A stretch of DNA of 64,000 bases from Pusillimonas sp. T2 (GCF_002236805.1 NZ_NIQA01000002.1:50782-114781), one strand, 5' to 3'; numbered from the stretch's first letter, positions 37,199-47,866 are shown. Notes: generated from the letters alone by a model not told the origin. Numbers and translations: made by a program.

Positions 37199-38284
37199 TT
37201 ACGCCCGCGAGCGGACAAACGGGAGTTGGACAACCCGCGCAGACAACCACTTATCGCGCATTTCGACGTTGACGGCCTGACCGACAGAAACGCCCGCCGG
37301 CACCCGGGCCAACGCGATCGAATGCCCCAGCGTCGGCGACATGGAGCCGCTGGTGATTTCGCCATCGCCCAGCGGTGTTTGAACGGCCATCCCCGCCCGC
37401 ATTACGCCACGTTCGAGCAGCTCAAGGCCGACGCGAACGCGATCTCTCGGGGCAATATCGAGCGCATCTCGACCCACGAATTCGCGGTCCGGATCAAGCA
37501 AAGATACCGTCCAACCCAGACCGCACTCGTAAGGGTTGACGCTTTCATCCATGTCTTGCCCGTACAAATTAAGCGCGGCCTCTAGGCGCAAGGTATCGCG
37601 CGCGCCTAGCCCACATGGCTTTACCCCGGCGTCGAGTAGCGTTGCCCACAACTGGACAATCATGGCCAACGGGCCGGTAACCTCATAGCCGTCTTCGCCG
37701 GTATAGCCTGTTCGCGCCACCAGGACGTCGTCGGGCAAAACGGTTGAGCCAAAAGACGGCACAACCGAAAGAACGTCAGCCCATTGGGGCCACGCCCGGT
37801 GCAGCATCGACCGCGCATCGGGACCCTGCAAAGCCAGCATGGACAAATCGGATCGCGGGATAACCTGCACGTTGAAGTGCTCTTCGTGGGCAACGCGACG
37901 CATCCAGTCAAGATCGGCGTCGGCTGTGGCCGCGTTTAACACCGTGCGCCACGAGCCCTCGGCATGGCGATAAACGATCAGGTCATCGATGACGCCGCCC
38001 TCAGGGTTAAGCATGCAGCTGTACATGGCCTGCCCCGGACGCTGGACCCGAGCGGCATCGTTAGCCAACAACCGACGCAAAAACGGCAAACTGCCATCAC
38101 CCTGGATGTCGACCGCCCGCATATGCGAGACATCGAACATACCGCAAGCACGACGTACCGCGTGATGCTCTTCAAGCTGCGACCCATAAGTCAGCGGCAT
38201 CGACCATCCTGCGAAATCGACCATGCGCGCACCCGCGCTCAGGTGAGCGTTGTACAGCGCCGTTTGTTTTAAAACGTTTGTCAT
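37199..38284 (-). CDS. gcvT: glycine cleavage system aminomethyltransferase, T protein
   Basis: The T protein releases ammonia from the aminomethyl-lipoyl group and transfers methylene to tetrahydrofolate. The ATG at 38284 gives 361 residues and starts MTNVLKQTALYNAHLSAGARMVDFAGWSMPL-like, with the motif DFAGWSMPLTYG and the folate-binding core TGEDGYEVTGP. A longer upstream reading is antisense to nothing useful and lacks T-protein sequence. It starts only 16 bp after the upstream flavoprotein gene, leaving no room for a leader riboswitch. Confidence 0.96.
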   Translation of the reverse strand: MTNVLKQTALYNAHLSAGARMVDFAGWSMPLTYGSQLEEHHAVRRACGMFDVSHMRAVDIQGDGSLPFLRRLLANDAARVQRPGQAMYSCMLNPEGGVIDDLIVYRHAEGSWRTVLNAATADADLDWMRRVAHEEHFNVQVIPRSDLSMLALQGPDARSMLHRAWPQWADVLSVVPSFGSTVLPDDVLVARTGYTGEDGYEVTGPLAMIVQLWATLLDAGVKPCGLGARDTLRLEAALNLYGQDMDESVNPYECGLGWTVSLLDPDREFVGRDALDIAPRDRVRVGLELLERGVMRAGMAVQTPLGDGEITSGSMSPTLGHSIALARVPAGVSVGQAVNVEMRDKWLSARVVQLPFVRSRA

Positions 38285-38300
38285 ACCACCCCGCTCAAAC

Positions 38301-39542
38301 CTATACCGGGCGCGCCGTTGCAATAAGCGCCCTGGCGCACGCCACTGCCGACGACCACGCCCATTGAAAGTTATAGCCGCCAAGCCAGCCGGTGACATCG
38401 ACGGCCTCGCCAACGAAATAAAGCCCGGGCACCGCCTTGGCCTGCATGGACTTTTGATTCAGGCCCTGCGTGTCGACACCGCCCTTCATGACCTCTGCCT
38501 TTTTATAACCAGCCGTGCCGGTGGGAGCAAGCACCCATTGATGCACGCGCTGGGAAAGGTCGCGCAAAAAGCGGTTTGACGCATCGGCCAAACGTATGGT
38601 GCCTGCCTGACCTTCGTACCCTGGCATATCGGCCAACCACTGCTCGGCCAGGCGGCGGGGCCACAACCCGGCCAGCACCGTTGATAGTTGCTGCTTGTTC
38701 CCCGGCCGTGCGTCGAGCAAAAGCTGCTCGATTGACTGACCGGGGGCAAGATCGATATGAATGGACTGTCCGGGTTGCCAATAGCTGGAAATTTGCAAAA
38801 TAGCGGGGCCCGACAAACCACGATGAGTGAACAACAAATCTTCGACGAACTGGCCGCCGTCCCCTTTTCGCCCGGTCTGGCCACAGCTCACTTTAACTTC
38901 GAGCGCCACACCGCTGAGGTCGGCAAACGGTTTCCAGTGATCGGGATCGAACAACAGGGGTACCAGCGCAGGCCTGGGCTCAACGACTTTCAGCCCAAAC
39001 TGGCGCGCTATTTTCAAAGAAAAGTCGGTCGACCCCAATTGCGGGATAGCCATGCCTCCGGTGGCCATGACCAACTGCCCGGCCCGGATGGTTCCACTGT
39101 CGGTGGACAACACAAAGCCCGCTGTATCTTGACCAATGTCGTGCACCGTGCACGGCATGCGCCAAGCCACGCGCCCCGTGTCGCACTCGGCACGCAACAT
39201 ATCAATAATGGACTCACTGGAGTCATCGCAAAAAAGCTGACCCCGGTGCTTTTCGTGCCAGGCAATACGGTGGCTACGGACCAGTTTGAGGAAGTCTTCC
39301 GGGGTATAACCGGCAAGCGCCGAACGGCAAAAGTGCGGATTTTGTGAAATGAAATTGGCAGGAGTCGTGCCAATATTGGTGAAATTACACCGCCCCCCGC
39401 CCGAAATACGGATTTTCTCGGCCAGACGAGCCGCGTGATCAATGAGCACCACGCGCAAACCGCCTTGACCGGCAACAGACGCTGCCATCATGCCGGCCGC
39501 ACCGGCCCCCACAATGGCAACGTCGAAGTCAGCGCGCGACAC
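38301..39542 (-). CDS. HI0933/BaiN-family FAD-dependent oxidoreductase
   Basis: A 413-residue flavoprotein. The N-terminal Rossmann motif is VAIVGAGAAGMMAAS (GxGxxG), followed by the family signature KIRISGGGRCNFTN and a C-terminal GLYFVGEAVDVTGWLGGYNFQWAWSSA that closes the FAD site. Family members include uncharacterised YhiN-type proteins and BaiN-like bile-acid reductases; the substrate here is unknown. It is cotranscribed in appearance with the decarboxylase upstream (2 bp gap) and gcvT downstream (16 bp gap). Confidence 0.92.
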   Translation of the reverse strand: MSRADFDVAIVGAGAAGMMAASVAGQGGLRVVLIDHAARLAEKIRISGGGRCNFTNIGTTPANFISQNPHFCRSALAGYTPEDFLKLVRSHRIAWHEKHRGQLFCDDSSESIIDMLRAECDTGRVAWRMPCTVHDIGQDTAGFVLSTDSGTIRAGQLVMATGGMAIPQLGSTDFSLKIARQFGLKVVEPRPALVPLLFDPDHWKPFADLSGVALEVKVSCGQTGRKGDGGQFVEDLLFTHRGLSGPAILQISSYWQPGQSIHIDLAPGQSIEQLLLDARPGNKQQLSTVLAGLWPRRLAEQWLADMPGYEGQAGTIRLADASNRFLRDLSQRVHQWVLAPTGTAGYKKAEVMKGGVDTQGLNQKSMQAKAVPGLYFVGEAVDVTGWLGGYNFQWAWSSAVACARALIATARPV

Positions 39543-39544
39543 GC

Positions 39545-41806
39545 TTAGTCTTCGCGCAAGCAGTCAACGTAGTAGCGAGGCTGACCGTCGGGGCCGACAT
39601 CTTCGGCCAAACCATGCACATAAGTTTCGAAGCCCGGGAAACGGGAGTTAAATTCGCGGACAAACTGCAAATAATGAACAATGCGCGAATTGAACCGTTC
39701 GCCCGGAATGAGCAATGGAATGCCGGGAGGATAAGGCGTCAGCAACACGCCCGTTACGCGGCCTTCAAGCTCGTCGATCGAAACGCGCTCGACCTCGCGG
39801 TGGGCCATTTTGGCGTAGGCGTCAGACGGCTTCATGGCCGGCACCATGTCGCTGAGATACATTTCAGTCGTCAGGCGCGCGACGTCGTGATCACGATAGG
39901 CTTCATGAATTTGCTGACACAAATCGCGCAAGCCCATGCGCTCGTAGCGGCGATTTTCTTTGCAGAAGTCGGGCAAGATGCGCCACAGCGGATGATTGCG
40001 GTCGTAGTCATCTTTAAACTGCTGCAGCGCAGTCAGCAATGTGTTCCAGCGGCCTTTGGTAATGCCGATGGTAAACATGATGAAGAACGAATAAAGGCCG
40101 GTCTTTTCGATGACCACGCCGTGCTCGGCCAGGTACTTGGACACCAGCGCAGCCGGAATGCCCGTTGGCGCGAACGTGCCTGAAATATCGAGGCCGGGCG
40201 TAACAATAGTGGCCTTGATCGGGTCAAGCATATTGAAGCCCTTGGCCAGCGGGCCAAAGCCATGCCACTCGTCGTCGGCTTCAAGCATCCAGTCTTCGCG
40301 GCTACCAATGCCGTCGGGCACGAGGCGTTTGGGGCCCCACACTTTGAACCACCAATCGTTTTTGCCGAATTCGGATTCGACCTTGCGCATGGCGCGACGA
40401 AAATCGAGCGCCTCTTTGATGGACTCTTCGACCATGGCAGTACCGCCAGGGGGCTCCATCATGGCGGCGGCGACGTCGCACGACGCAATAATGGCGTATT
40501 GCGGCGAGGTCGACGTGTGCATGAGGTACGCCTCGTTGAACACGTTGCGGTCGAGTTTACGGTTCTCGGGCTCTTGCACTGTAATTTGCGAAGCCTGCGA
40601 CAAACCCGCCAGCAGCTTGTGAATAGAGTGCGTGGCAAACACCATGGCATCTTTGCTGCGCGGCCGATCTTTACCAATGGCGTGCATGTCTTTGTAGTAC
40701 TCGTGGAACGCCGCGTGCGGGATCCAGGCCTCGTCAAAGTGCAGGGTATCGACTTCGGAACCCAGCTTTTCTTTGATCATCTCGACGTTGTAGCTGACAC
40801 CGTCGTAAGTACTTTGCGTGATGGTCATGATGCGCGGACGCTGGTTTTTAACGCCGCGCGCAAAAGGGTTGGCTTCGATTTTGGCCCGGATGGACTCGGG
40901 CTCGAATTCTTCGAGTGGAATGGGGCCAATAATGCCCAGGTGATTGCGGGTTGGCCGCAAAAACACCGGGATGGCGCCCGTCATGGTGATGGCGTGCAAA
41001 ATTGATTTATGGCAATTGCGGTCGACCACAACGATGTCGTCGTTGGCCACGTTGGCATGCCACACAATTTTGTTCGACGTAGATGTGCCGTTGGTCACGA
41101 AAAAGCAGTGGTCGGCGTTAAAAATACGCGCCGCGTTGCGTTCGGACTCGGCGACCGGCCCGGTATGGTCGAGCAGCTGGCCCAGTTCGTCGACGGCATT
41201 ACACACGTCGGCACGCAGCATGTTCTCGCCAAAAAACTGGTGAAACATTTGCCCGACGGGGCTTTTCAGAAACGCCACCCCGCCCGAGTGCCCCGGGCAG
41301 TGCCACGAATACGACCCGTCAGATGCATACTTGACCAGCTCGCGGAAAAACGGCGGCGCCAGGCCGTCGAGGTAGGCACGCGCTTCGCGAATGATGTGAC
41401 GCGCCACGAATTCGGGGGTGTCTTCGAACATGTGAATGAAACCGTGCAGTTCGCGCAGGATATCGTTGGGAATATGCTGCGATGTGCGGGTTTCACCGTA
41501 CAAGTAGATAGGGATATCTTCGTTGCGAAACCGCAGCTCGCCAATAAAAGAACGCAAGTTCTTGATGGCGTTGGCGACGTCTTCCGGAGAATCAACGTCG
41601 AATTCCTCATCGTCAATCGACAAAATAAATGCACTGGCCCGGCTTTGCTGCTGAGCGAACGAGCTGAGGTCGCCGTAGCTGGTCACCCCAAGTACTTCGA
41701 CCCCTTCAGCCTCGATTGCAGCGGCTAGCGCGCGAATACCCAGACCCGAAGCATTTTCGGAACGGTAATCCTCGTCGATGATGACGATGGGAAAACGGAA
41801 TTTCAT
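39545..41806 (-). CDS. arginine/lysine/ornithine decarboxylase (fold III, PLP-dependent)
   Basis: A 753-residue decarboxylase of the acid-resistance/polyamine type. It has an N-terminal wing domain (about 1-130), a large PLP domain with the cofactor lysine in ATHSIHKLLAGLSQ (K397) and D358 (HFDEAW) that contacts the pyridine ring, and the C-terminal domain ending in PGERF-type segments (PPGIPLLIPGERFN). The specific amino acid cannot be told from sequence inspection alone. The gene is between dcd and the flavoprotein and is a conserved neighbour of dcd in Bordetella-like genomes. Confidence 0.93.
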   Translation of the reverse strand: MKFRFPIVIIDEDYRSENASGLGIRALAAAIEAEGVEVLGVTSYGDLSSFAQQQSRASAFILSIDDEEFDVDSPEDVANAIKNLRSFIGELRFRNEDIPIYLYGETRTSQHIPNDILRELHGFIHMFEDTPEFVARHIIREARAYLDGLAPPFFRELVKYASDGSYSWHCPGHSGGVAFLKSPVGQMFHQFFGENMLRADVCNAVDELGQLLDHTGPVAESERNAARIFNADHCFFVTNGTSTSNKIVWHANVANDDIVVVDRNCHKSILHAITMTGAIPVFLRPTRNHLGIIGPIPLEEFEPESIRAKIEANPFARGVKNQRPRIMTITQSTYDGVSYNVEMIKEKLGSEVDTLHFDEAWIPHAAFHEYYKDMHAIGKDRPRSKDAMVFATHSIHKLLAGLSQASQITVQEPENRKLDRNVFNEAYLMHTSTSPQYAIIASCDVAAAMMEPPGGTAMVEESIKEALDFRRAMRKVESEFGKNDWWFKVWGPKRLVPDGIGSREDWMLEADDEWHGFGPLAKGFNMLDPIKATIVTPGLDISGTFAPTGIPAALVSKYLAEHGVVIEKTGLYSFFIMFTIGITKGRWNTLLTALQQFKDDYDRNHPLWRILPDFCKENRRYERMGLRDLCQQIHEAYRDHDVARLTTEMYLSDMVPAMKPSDAYAKMAHREVERVSIDELEGRVTGVLLTPYPPGIPLLIPGERFNSRIVHYLQFVREFNSRFPGFETYVHGLAEDVGPDGQPRYYVDCLRED

Positions 41807-41816
41807 GCGCCTGCTC

Positions 41817-42383
41817 CTATGTGCGTGGCAATGTCACGCCCTGCTGACCCTGGTACTTGCCACCACGGTCACGGTACGAGGTTTCGCAAACCTCGTCGCT
41901 TTCAAAAAACAACATTTGTGCACAACCTTCGCCCGCGTAAATTTTGGCCGGCAAAGGCGTTGTGTTGGAAAATTCGAGTGTAACGTGCCCCTCCCACTCG
42001 GGTTCGAGCGGAGTCACGTTGACGATAATGCCGCAACGCGCATACGTGCTTTTGCCCAGGCAAACCGTCAGCACGCTGCGGGGAATACGAAAGTATTCGA
42101 CCGTGCGCGCCAACGCGAATGAATTGGGCGGAATAATGCAGACATCGCCTTTGAAATCGACGAACGATTTCTCGTCGAACGCTTTCGGGTCGACAATAGT
42201 TGAGTTGATATTGGTAAATATCTTGAATTCGTCGGCGCAGCGCACGTCGTAGCCGTAGCTGCTGGTGCCATAGCTGACGATTTTCCCGCCATTAACACTA
42301 CGCACCTGGCCGGGCTCAAAGGGTTCGATCATGTGGTGCTCTTGCGCAACACGACGAATCCAGCGGTCACTTTTAATCGACAT
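41817..42383 (-). CDS. dcd: dCTP deaminase
   Basis: The enzyme deaminates dCTP to dUTP, the precursor of dTMP. The 188-residue product has the trimeric dUTPase-like fold signatures [13 protein letters not shown] and the active-site strand [16 protein letters not shown]. It lies 74 bp downstream of the tamB stop and has AAGGGA before the start. Downstream the decarboxylase starts 10 bp later. Confidence 0.97.
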   Translation of the reverse strand: MSIKSDRWIRRVAQEHHMIEPFEPGQVRSVNGGKIVSYGTSSYGYDVRCADEFKIFTNINSTIVDPKAFDEKSFVDFKGDVCIIPPNSFALARTVEYFRIPRSVLTVCLGKSTYARCGIIVNVTPLEPEWEGHVTLEFSNTTPLPAKIYAGEGCAQMLFFESDEVCETSYRDRGGKYQGQQGVTLPRT

Positions 42384-42457
42384 AGGGATCCCTTGTTTAA
42401 TGGGCGTCTATTTTATAGCCAGCCCATGACAAATGCGCGGGCAAACAGACAAATGAA

Positions 42458-45400
42458 TCAATCACGGGCGACGTAACGGTAAATAAGCGCCAAGCCATTG
42501 ACTGTACCGGCACTTAATTGGGCAGAAAGCCCCCGCGCAAGACGGTAGCTGACCCGGCCCACTGTACCCGTATCGGACAAGGCCTGCTCGAGGCTGACAG
42601 TGAAGCCACTGGCCAAATGCTTGGCGGCCACCATGAACTGACGTTCGATATCGCTGGTGCCGCTATCGAGCCCGCGCACCACCGACTCGGCAGGCAAGAT
42701 GCTACCCACACTACCCAATTCGCCAGAACGCATACTGACCTCGTCTATGCCAAATTTTCTGTAGAACGGCTCACCATCCCCCAGAAACGACGTCCCGACA
42801 GAGAACAACAATGCCGCATCGCCGCCCGAATCATCGGGGCCGCGCCCCAGCAACAGCCAAGACAATTTCTGGACATCGGCGACTTCGGGATAAGAAATCA
42901 GATCGATGCGCGGGCGCCGCGCCGTGCCGCTGACCCGCACGCCAGCCTCAACGGCCACGCCAGTACGCAAGGCTTCGATGTTCAGGACAGGGCTAGCGAT
43001 ATCACCCTGGAACGTGATGGTACCGCGACGCAACTGCAACCGCTGGCCATAAGCCTCTATGGCGCCGCCCCGCGTGCGTAGGGCGCCATAGGCCGAGAGC
43101 CTGCCATCGTCCATGATGATGCGCATTTCTCCGACCAAACCGGAGTCGACACCATAACCAGTAATGTAAAAACGCGGCCCAAGATCTACCGAAATATTCA
43201 TCCCGATATTCATGGGTGCGGCCTTAGGCGGCGGTTTCCCGGCCCGCACAACCACAACGTCGCTATCAAGGGTGGGCACGCTGCTGAGCATGTCCAGATC
43301 TACCCAGCCCGCGTCAACCGTAATCTCACCATTGATATCCAGCCGCTCAGAGGGGGCATCGACACCGATCTTGCCCGTCACCATGGCAAAGCGATCCGAA
43401 CGCTGCAATATGGGATAACGATAGAGGTCGACCTCGATTTTGCCGCCCTGGTCGCTTAAGTCCCAGTAACCCGTCAACGTCAGTTTGCCCCCCTGCGCGT
43501 CCGGGTTTGCGCGGGTCCACTCTTCGGTCCGCCACTCTTTGGGAATGGCGCGACGCCGTGCGGGGAACTCAAGACTGTCGAGCACAAAACGGTCGCCTTC
43601 CATATGGGCTTGCAATGTGCCCTCGACAAGCCTGACACCGTCATCAATACGCACAAAGCGAATATCACTGCCGCTTACCGTGCCACTCGTCTGCCAACTG
43701 CCATCGGGGCGGCTGCGGGCCTGCACATCGGCGGTCAAACGGCCGCCGATGTCGGTGGCATCGCCAACAAACAGGCTTAACCAGCTCAAGTCGGCTACGT
43801 CGGCGCTGACATTGACCGTTGTTGCGTCGCTGGAACTGACATAAAAGCCGCCCTCGGGCGTCGTTCGCAGCAACGTATTGGCCTGAATCTGAGCACGCCC
43901 CATTTTCACGGTGTCGACATTAATGTCTACGTCGATCCGACTGGACCCGTTTCCGTTAGGCCGAGCGCGCACGTCGGCCTGCAAAGTACGCAAACCCAGC
44001 GGAAACGGCGGGTCGCCCGGCACGATCATGTCGCCGCCCAGACGTCGCACCTGCGCAGCGCCCGAAAGCGCCCCTTCGAAAGCAAAATCCCAATTAAGCG
44101 CGTAGGTGATTTCGACCAGGTCATTACGATCGTCGACATCGAGAATGACGCGTCCGCGGTCGTCCCCGCCTGCGGGGCTTGCCGCGTCGATCATTGCCGT
44201 CACCTCATCAATGATCCGCTTCGAGAGCGTCAGGCGATTGATATCACCCCGGGTGGACCAACGGCCCGGCGAAAACAAAGTACGCGCGTGATCGATGACC
44301 ACACTATTACGCGACGGCAGGGCCAGTTCGATTTTCGTTGCGCCAACGTCGAGCAGCCAAGCCGGCGCCTGAGCAGTCGGCACAACTTGCAGCGGTACCG
44401 GTGAGCGCGCATCGACCTTGACGCCGGCGTGCCCGATATCGAGCCGGGTGACACGGCCCGACCATGCTGACGGCAAATCGGGCCTCGCGGTATAGCCACC
44501 CTCGACCTGGGCATCGAGCACAACGGGCGCTTCTCCCAGAGTATTGCCGCCGGGCTGGTTTAAATCGTACTGCCCTTTAACGGTGAGATTGTGAGCAGCC
44601 ATCGCCCCCGAAAGACGGGTCTCGACAGAAAGTCCGCCTGGCAGCCCAGGCCAGAAATCGGCCAATCGTGACGCACTGAGTGCCAACTGCATTTGAGTGT
44701 CGGACCACCCCAGGCGCCCGCTGCCTTTGAGCTGATGCGACCCGAGCCGGACATCGAGTTGCAGATTGTCGGCCCGAAACCCCGGGTCGTCGGGCGCTAC
44801 AGGCGCGGTGTGCCTTATTGCCAAAGCCACGTCGGCCTGCAGAGGCTGACCGTTCCACCGCGAACCCTCGTTAACCTTCCATGTCAGGTCGGCGGCCTGC
44901 AACTGGGTTTTCTCTTTAAGCGTCGCCGCAAACGTCAGGCTGGATGACAACAGCGCCTCGGGCAACCCTGCCCCTGCCAGACCCGTCAGGTTCAATTGAC
45001 GGACAGTCAGTTGCCCGTTTACCTGATCGGCATCGCCACCACTTTTCCAGTCAAGGTCGGCGTTGACCGAAGCACCATCGCTCAAACCTAGTTGTAGTCT
45101 GGCGGTGCGCAGCGGGAACGGCTCGCGTGGCGCCAACTGCGCGGCTGCGTCAAGTGTCATGTCCTGACCGCTACCTTCCAGCTTGACAGACACTGCGTCA
45201 AGGGAGCCTTCTGCAGTCGCTTTCAGGTCTACTGCACAAAAGGTACTGATGGCATCCAGCTCGGTCGCCGGCTCGCCGCTGGACGGCGCTGCCGCTGCCG
45301 TTTCGGCTGACTGCGGTAACCCCGGCAAAAAACGGCGCGCGCACAACAAGGAATCGGGCACGCTGCTTTTAGCATTGGTTTCTATGGCCAACGAGAAAGG

Positions 45401-46009
45401 CCACGGGTCGGCCAGCGCCAACAACCTAAACTCGCCAGTAACATCGGCGTCGATATCTTGCTGGCCCAACAACACCCGACGAAACACCAACTGCGCATCT
45501 TGCGCGTTCAGCGCCAGCGAGGCTTCGAGATTTTTAACGCGGGCCAGCACAGGCTCGCCATTGAGCGATACATTCAGTTCGCCCAGCGCAATGCGATCAA
45601 GCGCCAGAGTGACAGGAATCGCCGGTAACGCAAACGGTTGGTCTTCGGGCGGCGGCTCGTCGCTTTCAAGTACATCGAGCGACAACTTCCCGGCAGAAAT
45701 ATTTTGCGCATGTAGACGGCGATCACGCAATGCCGGCCAATCAACGACCAGGTTGACGTCGGCCAGCCCGATTTTTACCGCTGGCGTATCGACCTGGAGT
45801 TCGCCGACGCGAAGACCTGCCCAAATGGTGCCGTCGACTTGCGCAACCCGGCCGCCGGCCAGACCGACGCCTGTTTCGAGCGCCCAACGCGACCCTGGCG
45901 ACGAGGCCACGACCCAATAAACGAACGCCGCCAAAATGGCGACAAGCAAAACCAGAACCGGCCCCAGCCAGAACAGAAAACGACGAAGTCGACGCATTGG
46001 CCCGCTCAA
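42458..46009 (-). CDS. tamB: translocation and assembly module subunit TamB
   Basis: A 1183-residue inner-membrane-anchored, periplasm-spanning protein. The N-terminus has a single transmembrane helix (about residues 8-32) and the rest is a long beta-helical groove characteristic of AsmA/TamB (bridge-like lipid transfer) proteins. The C-terminal DUF490 signatures are visible (RTRGGAIEAYGQRLQLRRGTI, GRGPDDSGGDAALLF). With TamA it helps assemble outer membrane proteins, including autotransporters such as the one at 60551, and takes part in phospholipid transport. Its start overlaps the tamA end by 4 bp. Confidence 0.93.
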   Translation of the reverse strand: MSGPMRRLRRFLFWLGPVLVLLVAILAAFVYWVVASSPGSRWALETGVGLAGGRVAQVDGTIWAGLRVGELQVDTPAVKIGLADVNLVVDWPALRDRRLHAQNISAGKLSLDVLESDEPPPEDQPFALPAIPVTLALDRIALGELNVSLNGEPVLARVKNLEASLALNAQDAQLVFRRVLLGQQDIDADVTGEFRLLALADPWPFSLAIETNAKSSVPDSLLCARRFLPGLPQSAETAAAAPSSGEPATELDAISTFCAVDLKATAEGSLDAVSVKLEGSGQDMTLDAAAQLAPREPFPLRTARLQLGLSDGASVNADLDWKSGGDADQVNGQLTVRQLNLTGLAGAGLPEALLSSSLTFAATLKEKTQLQAADLTWKVNEGSRWNGQPLQADVALAIRHTAPVAPDDPGFRADNLQLDVRLGSHQLKGSGRLGWSDTQMQLALSASRLADFWPGLPGGLSVETRLSGAMAAHNLTVKGQYDLNQPGGNTLGEAPVVLDAQVEGGYTARPDLPSAWSGRVTRLDIGHAGVKVDARSPVPLQVVPTAQAPAWLLDVGATKIELALPSRNSVVIDHARTLFSPGRWSTRGDINRLTLSKRIIDEVTAMIDAASPAGGDDRGRVILDVDDRNDLVEITYALNWDFAFEGALSGAAQVRRLGGDMIVPGDPPFPLGLRTLQADVRARPNGNGSSRIDVDINVDTVKMGRAQIQANTLLRTTPEGGFYVSSSDATTVNVSADVADLSWLSLFVGDATDIGGRLTADVQARSRPDGSWQTSGTVSGSDIRFVRIDDGVRLVEGTLQAHMEGDRFVLDSLEFPARRRAIPKEWRTEEWTRANPDAQGGKLTLTGYWDLSDQGGKIEVDLYRYPILQRSDRFAMVTGKIGVDAPSERLDINGEITVDAGWVDLDMLSSVPTLDSDVVVVRAGKPPPKAAPMNIGMNISVDLGPRFYITGYGVDSGLVGEMRIIMDDGRLSAYGALRTRGGAIEAYGQRLQLRRGTITFQGDIASPVLNIEALRTGVAVEAGVRVSGTARRPRIDLISYPEVADVQKLSWLLLGRGPDDSGGDAALLFSVGTSFLGDGEPFYRKFGIDEVSMRSGELGSVGSILPAESVVRGLDSGTSDIERQFMVAAKHLASGFTVSLEQALSDTGTVGRVSYRLARGLSAQLSAGTVNGLALIYRYVARD

Positions 46010-47778
46010 AATGCCACGCTCAGGGAAAAATGCAGTTTCAGGCGGCGATCGCGCTGACCATAGGCCAAGTCGATCGCAAATGGCCCAGCAGGCGTGCGCA
46101 ATACCGCACCCAAACCATAGCCATAGTACATATTCATGTCGCGGAACGATGGCGCTGCATCGCCCGCATCAAAAAATGCCCGCATACCCCACTGCTCGGT
46201 AAAGAAATGCATGTACTCAATACTGGCCCAAGCCAAGGCGGGCGCGCCAATAATGGCATCGCCCCGCGGGATACCAATACTGTTGTACCCATAACCACGA
46301 ATAGTTCGCGCCCCGCCGGTGCGAAACCCGAAATCTTCAGGCAAACGTTCGGTTTGTGACCAGACCTTACCCACTTCGGCACGCACGGTAAACACGTCGC
46401 GACGCCCAACCGGCCACCATTGCTGACCGCGCAGACTGGTTTTATAGAACGGTTCGCCACGATCGAGCGTTACGCCGGCACCCAAGCTAAGATCAATCAG
46501 ATTGCCGTCGCGCGGGTCGTACTTGTCGTTGACGTCGCGGCGCAGCCATTGCCAGCCTGCCACCATTGTTGGGACGCGATACGATTCGGCCCCCGCAATT
46601 TTGGTTTCGTCTTGGGCGGCCACCAAGCTCCATTGCGTTTCGTACTCGACTCGACTATTACCGGCCGCTTTACGCGTTTGATTACGCCGCCACCCCAGAC
46701 CATAACGAGAGGTGTCCAGGCCTTCGATGTCGGAATGACTCGCCAGCACACCAAAACTGTCGGTATAACCGCGCGTGTCGGGTGGCAAATGCACATCGAA
46801 AAATAAACGCTGACGGTTTTTATCGACGCCCAGCCCGGTTTCAATCCAAACCGGCTGACCGAACACCACATTCTGGCGATACAGGCCTTCGACACGGGCA
46901 CCGTTATCGGTATCAAAACCCAGTGATGCCGTATACACGCGCGGCGGCGCCTCGGTCACCCGAACAACTACCGGCATTTCTACGTCGCCATCGGGAAGCT
47001 GGATACGCTGGTCGGCGCTGGTGTCCATAACGACAAAAGCGCCACGAAAAAAAGCAGTTGACTGCAAGGCCTGCTGCCAGTCGTCGAGTTTGTCCTGATC
47101 GTAGGCATCACCCGGGGAATAACGGACATAACGGTCGATAAGCTTGGGCGGCACACGCTTCAGGCCGATTAACGTCAACTCGCCCATCCGCACACGCGGG
47201 CCGCTATCGACCTCAACATCGAGATCGGCCCGAGCCTCTTCCGCCAAAACAGTGGCTTGAGACCGAACCATGCGGGCCAGCAAAAAGTCTTTGCGGCTTA
47301 CTTCGGTAATCAGGTCAGACTTGGCCTTGCTCCACGACTCGTTGATAAACGGCATCCCCTCGTCGAGCGGCCACTCTTCTTCCAGTAAACGCACACGACC
47401 CGCGAACTCGGGCTCGGCGATTTTGCCGGAAAAGCGAATATCGACCTGCCCAACCTGGGCGCGTGGCCCTGGGTCTATTGTGATTTCCCAGGTTTCACCG
47501 GCGTAGTCTTGCCCGACAACCAGATCGACCTTGGACGCAAAATAGCCCTGAGTCTCGAGTGCCGACAGCGTCGCGTCGCGTGCGCGACGACGCAACCGCG
47601 AGACCTCGCCGCCATCTTGGTCTTCGGCCAGACGCGTGATGGCGTCGATAGCCCCCATAATCGATTGCAACGCTTCGGGCGGCACCACGCCAGGGTCGAT
47701 AATAACTTCGGGTTTGGCGGCCCACGCCAGTTGCGTACCTGCCAGGCCCAATGCAAGCAGCAGGCGTCGGGCCGACAT
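46006..47778 (-). CDS. tamA: outer membrane assembly protein TamA (BamA/Omp85 superfamily)
   Basis: A 590-residue outer membrane beta-barrel protein. The ATG at 47778 gives a Sec signal peptide (MSARRLLLALGLAGTQLAWA) followed by POTRA-like repeats and a C-terminal barrel with the Omp85 signature GGARTIRGYGYNSIGIPRG (RGxGY-type L6 motif), ending in the aromatic residue F. A start at 47859 would put the signal peptide inside the chain and is rejected. It forms the TamA-TamB pair with the overlapping downstream gene. Confidence 0.92.
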   Translation of the reverse strand: MSARRLLLALGLAGTQLAWAAKPEVIIDPGVVPPEALQSIMGAIDAITRLAEDQDGGEVSRLRRRARDATLSALETQGYFASKVDLVVGQDYAGETWEITIDPGPRAQVGQVDIRFSGKIAEPEFAGRVRLLEEEWPLDEGMPFINESWSKAKSDLITEVSRKDFLLARMVRSQATVLAEEARADLDVEVDSGPRVRMGELTLIGLKRVPPKLIDRYVRYSPGDAYDQDKLDDWQQALQSTAFFRGAFVVMDTSADQRIQLPDGDVEMPVVVRVTEAPPRVYTASLGFDTDNGARVEGLYRQNVVFGQPVWIETGLGVDKNRQRLFFDVHLPPDTRGYTDSFGVLASHSDIEGLDTSRYGLGWRRNQTRKAAGNSRVEYETQWSLVAAQDETKIAGAESYRVPTMVAGWQWLRRDVNDKYDPRDGNLIDLSLGAGVTLDRGEPFYKTSLRGQQWWPVGRRDVFTVRAEVGKVWSQTERLPEDFGFRTGGARTIRGYGYNSIGIPRGDAIIGAPALAWASIEYMHFFTEQWGMRAFFDAGDAAPSFRDMNMYYGYGLGAVLRTPAGPFAIDLAYGQRDRRLKLHFSLSVAF

Positions 47779-47866
47779 AACCACCCCACCGGACTTTGCC
47801 CGAGCCAGGCCCGACCGATTCGAACCCCGATTACCCGCGTAAAACACCCGCAACGACATGGGTAAC

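Noticed and set aside
37199..39542. Glycine riboswitch upstream of gcvT
   Set aside because: No intergenic space exists there and no tandem aptamer pattern was seen in the gaps of the upstream series.
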